A stretch of DNA of 64,000 nt from JAGQZY01 sp964588335 (GTDB lineage Bacteria > Bdellovibrionota > Bdellovibrionia > Bdellovibrionales > JAGQZY01). The notes under the pieces were generated by a model, which had not been told where the DNA came from, searched no databases, and saw only the letters and a program-made list of their open reading frames with translations. Below are positions 61,616 to 64,000 of the stretch, in pieces (the stretch's first letter is position 1; every line of letters begins with the position of its first letter). Made by a program: the position numbers and the translations under genes. Where the stretch lies: assembly GCA_964588335.1 (NCBI GenBank), contig CAZPOV010000010.1, positions 1-64,000 of the forward strand, written 5' to 3'.

Positions 61616-62112
61616 TATTTTGTTTTTTCAAATTCCTTTACCACTTCATCAGTAATATCAAGGTCCGACTTGGCCCACATCACACTTTGGCTGGCTTTTT
61701 CAAAAACCATGGAATAGCCCTTTTTCTTGGCCACTTTCGCAATCACTTCTTGGATCTTTTTTAAGATGGGCTCGGTGAGCTCACGCTCTTTCTGCTGAAT
61801 GTTCAATTGGCTTTGCTGTAATTCCTGTTGAAACGCCATCATCTTTTTTTGCAGGGCCGCCTGTTTTTCAGCACGTGAGCTATCCGATAGAACACTGGCT
61901 TTCTTTTGAAACTCGTCGGCTTCTTTTTTTAACTGACTTTCTTTTTTCTTCAGTTCCGCTTTCTTCTTATTGAATTCTTTTTCAAGATTAGACTTCGCAC
62001 TTTTACCGGCTTTGGTGGCCTGAATCGCCGCCTGCATATCGATATAAGCCGCTTGGAAGGCCATCGCCGGAGTCGCAAATAAAAAAGTAAGAGTCAAAAT
62101 TAAAGCTTTCAT
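61615..62112 (-). CDS. skp: OmpH/Skp-family periplasmic chaperone
   Basis: 165 residues. Signal peptide cleaved after AMA (ATPAMA-FQ), then a strand and a long charged coiled coil (KKKAELKKKESQLKKEADEF) and a C-terminal strand set, the Skp layout. Skp trimers carry unfolded porins to BamA, whose gene lies 53 bases upstream. AAGGAG precedes the start. Confidence 0.92.
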   Translation of the reverse strand: MKALILTLTFLFATPAMAFQAAYIDMQAAIQATKAGKSAKSNLEKEFNKKKAELKKKESQLKKEADEFQKKASVLSDSSRAEKQAALQKKMMAFQQELQQSQLNIQQKERELTEPILKKIQEVIAKVAKKKGYSMVFEKASQSVMWAKSDLDITDEVVKEFEKTK

Positions 62113-62165
62113 GTCATGTCTCCTTTGTCTGACAGACCAATATTTAAACCAATGTCCATTTTGTA

Positions 62166-64000
62166 TTAAAAAGGGGCTCCAATTGCAAAGTGAAATTCTG
62201 AGCCTTCCTCTTGCAACTCAGCTCGTCGATCCAACGGGAATCCCCACTCAAATCGAAGAGGGCCGATCGGAGAGAACCAACGCACACCGAAGCCAAAATC
62301 CTCTCGGAAACGAGTATCCACAATATTATTATCCGCCATACCCATATCATAAAAGGCAACACCGCGAATTCCAGCCTCTTTGACAAGAGGAAACTCCAGC
62401 TCAAACATAGCCAGAGCCTGCTGAGTTCCACCAACCACAATATAGGACTGTCGCGCAGCCTCGGCGGGTGACAACGGCGTGTCGGGATTGGGAATAATGG
62501 CATTGCCGTCGGGGTCGGTCCCATACGGAGGGCCATTTAAATAGTCCTCACGAACCGCTGATTGCTCTCGACGACCCACGTCAGCGAAGTCGAAACCTCG
62601 AAGGTTGAAAGGTCCTCCCAAGCGATACAGCTTGGTAAAGGGAACCGGACGGTCTTTGGGCCCCTCAATAATTCCGTATTGCAGATTGGTTCGGAAAACC
62701 AAATTCCAGAAGATATTGTAATACCAGCGAAAAAAGGCGTCAGCCTTACGATAGGTCAATCCTCCTCCAATACCCGCCACTTCATAGGAAGCGCTGGTGT
62801 GAATCCCCTTAGACGGAGCAAAACGGTCGTTCCGCTTATCGTACTCAACAGAGGCCGTTAAAGAGCTGGTCACACCTTCGGCAGACTTAGGATCTAGGAT
62901 ATCAGTGGCATTGGGTCCTGGCTGCATTTCAAGCTCTGTACCGTCGATTTTATAGCGTAGAAAGCCGTAGAAGTAGCGTCCATAAATGGGATGCCCCACA
63001 CGCACAGCGCCCCCTTCGACTTTTTCGCGGAAAAGATTGGGGATGTTGCTTTCATTTCGATACACATCAAAGCCGACGGTCCACAGAGTATCGAGAAAAT
63101 AAGGCTCGGTGAAATTCAAACGATAACGCTTTTGGATTTCCGAGTAATCAATCTGCAAACCAACGTTTTGACCCTTACCAAGGAAGTTGGTCTGATTGAG
63201 CTGGGCATTGAAGATCACACCACTGAAGGACGAATATCCCGCACCCAATTGAAAGCTTCCGGTATTTCTTTCTTTAACCACAATGTCGATGTCCATCAGG
63301 TCGTCACGGCCTGCCGGTGTCTTCGAGTTGAATTGCACCTGCTCGAAAAATCCCAGACGACGGATGTTATCGATGGATTCCCTTTTACGGGATTCATTAT
63401 AAAGCTCGCCTTCGCCGATGCGCAGTTCACGGCGCACCACTTTATCGCGGGTTCGAGTGTTACCGACGACATTGATGGTTCCAAAATAAACCTTTTTGCC
63501 TTTATCAAAATCGTAAACGATGTCGACCTTGAGTTCATCATCACGGATAAAGGTTCTTGGAATCACGTTGGTGTAGGCATATCCCAAATCACCGTACTTG
63601 GCGGTGAAGGCGCGGATATCCTCTTGCACTGTCTCGTAAACAAAAATTTCGGACTCATCGATCGACGCTGTCTCCGCCAGTTCCTCTGTCGTGAACAAAA
63701 GATCCCCCGAGAAACTGACTTCTCCGGTGTTGTACTGTTCACCCTCTTCAACCTCAATACTGATGTAGATCCCCTTTTTATCGGGGGTCACTGTGACTTC
63801 TGGGCGAGACACCTTGGCTTTGACGTAACCTTTGTTGAAATAAAGGAAACTGATCAGTTGAATGTCTTGCTCAAAAGCATCTTGCTTGTAGGTCCCTGAC
63901 CCACTGACAGCACTAAAAAAGCCCCCCTCTTGGGTGAGCATTTTGGATTTGATGTCATTGGCGGAAACTTTATCATTACCGATAAAGGATATTCTTTTCA
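62166..64000 (-). CDS. bamA: BamA, outer-membrane protein assembly factor (5' end outside window)
   Basis: The frame runs off the right edge; 611 residues are visible. Several POTRA domains (VKRISFIGNDKVS, RKVYFGTINVVGNTRTRDKVV-type) then an Omp85 barrel with repeated strands, the lid-lock type RGF segment (GPFNLRGFDFADVG) and a C-terminal Phe (AIGAPF). It inserts barrel proteins into the outer membrane. It heads the lipid A run, as in many Proteobacteria. Confidence 0.96.
   Translation of the reverse strand, partial: KRISFIGNDKVSANDIKSKMLTQEGGFFSAVSGSGTYKQDAFEQDIQLISFLYFNKGYVKAKVSRPEVTVTPDKKGIYISIEVEEGEQYNTGEVSFSGDLLFTTEELAETASIDESEIFVYETVQEDIRAFTAKYGDLGYAYTNVIPRTFIRDDELKVDIVYDFDKGKKVYFGTINVVGNTRTRDKVVRRELRIGEGELYNESRKRESIDNIRRLGFFEQVQFNSKTPAGRDDLMDIDIVVKERNTGSFQLGAGYSSFSGVIFNAQLNQTNFLGKGQNVGLQIDYSEIQKRYRLNFTEPYFLDTLWTVGFDVYRNESNIPNLFREKVEGGAVRVGHPIYGRYFYGFLRYKIDGTELEMQPGPNATDILDPKSAEGVTSSLTASVEYDKRNDRFAPSKGIHTSASYEVAGIGGGLTYRKADAFFRWYYNIFWNLVFRTNLQYGIIEGPKDRPVPFTKLYRLGGPFNLRGFDFADVGRREQSAVREDYLNGPPYGTDPDGNAIIPNPDTPLSPAEAARQSYIVVGGTQQALAMFELEFPLVKEAGIRGVAFYDMGMADNNIVDTRFREDFGFGVRWFSPIGPLRFEWGFPLDRRAELQEEGSEFHFAIGAPF

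Noticed and set aside
62991..63899. 302-residue frame antisense to bamA
   Set aside because: bamA is unmistakable on the other strand; the frame has no signal, motif or ribosome-binding site of its own.
1..64000. CRISPR arrays, tRNA/rRNA genes, insertion sequences, prophage
   Set aside because: No short regular direct repeats with spacers, no recognisable RNA gene, transposase core or phage structural gene were seen on reading both strands.

Overview
The window reads as chromosomal DNA of a Gram-negative, didermic, motile bacterium, most likely a member of the Bdellovibrionota (Bdellovibrio-like). This rests on gene content: type IV pilus motor genes with PilS/PilR, a complete run of lipid A genes behind bamA/ompH, an extra MotA/MotB pair, a very high density of lipoproteins and envelope proteins, and tightly overlapping genes. 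No rRNA, tRNA, CRISPR array, insertion sequence or phage gene was recognised. The species cannot be fixed from the sequence alone.

Layout. 1-10841: the tail of an unidentified gene, an NHL beta-propeller lipoprotein, DoxX, a PilZ protein, small secreted proteins and lipoproteins, a cation/Ca2+ exchanger-family protein, an unknown two-gene pair and a membrane-bound SpoIIE-type phosphatase. 10842-20343: a short divergent promoter region and a 3121-residue Ig-like repeat lipoprotein. 20340-26084 (minus strand): a tightly packed six-gene operon with MotA, MotB, a chimeric FliF-FliG-like membrane protein, a PEGA/TPR lipoprotein, an outer-membrane barrel candidate and a helical-repeat membrane protein. 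It faces a divergent FecR-like pair (26250-28090). 28328-31522: a retropepsin-like lipoprotein, an inactive transglutaminase/7TM protein and an ATP-grasp ligase. 31519-41523: RlpA, a small acidic lipoprotein, an SDR protein, DUF2878, a DUF1684-like lipoprotein, an MscS channel, a coiled-coil/SH3 protein, PhoX and an HtrA protease. 41520-49269 (minus): pilB-pilT-pilC-pilS-pilR plus a lipoprotein. 49365-51096 (minus): an unknown Rossmann-like protein and ribF. 51180-54120: a CHASE2-like histidine kinase and a sigma-54 activator. 54106-64000 (minus): bamA(partial)-ompH-fabZ-lpxA-Gfo/Idh/MocA oxidoreductase-lpxB-lpxK-lpxL-like-DUF3108-heptosyltransferase.

How it fits together. The right-hand operon builds the outer membrane: BamA and OmpH handle porins, FabZ supplies hydroxyacyl-ACP, and LpxA/B/K, the late acyltransferase and the heptosyltransferase make lipid A and the inner core. 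The oxidoreductase between lpxA and lpxB suggests a diamino-sugar (GlcN3N) lipid A. The pil operon encodes the extension and retraction ATPases, the platform and the two-component control of pili, but no pilin.

The most interesting element is the MotA/MotB operon at 20340-26084. Its large protein appears to join a shortened FliF (one ring-building domain, one membrane segment, the FliG-binding tail) directly to a FliG-like C-terminal half. With its own stator and envelope partners, and no flagellar export genes, it looks like a stand-alone rotary or force-generating machine rather than a normal flagellum.
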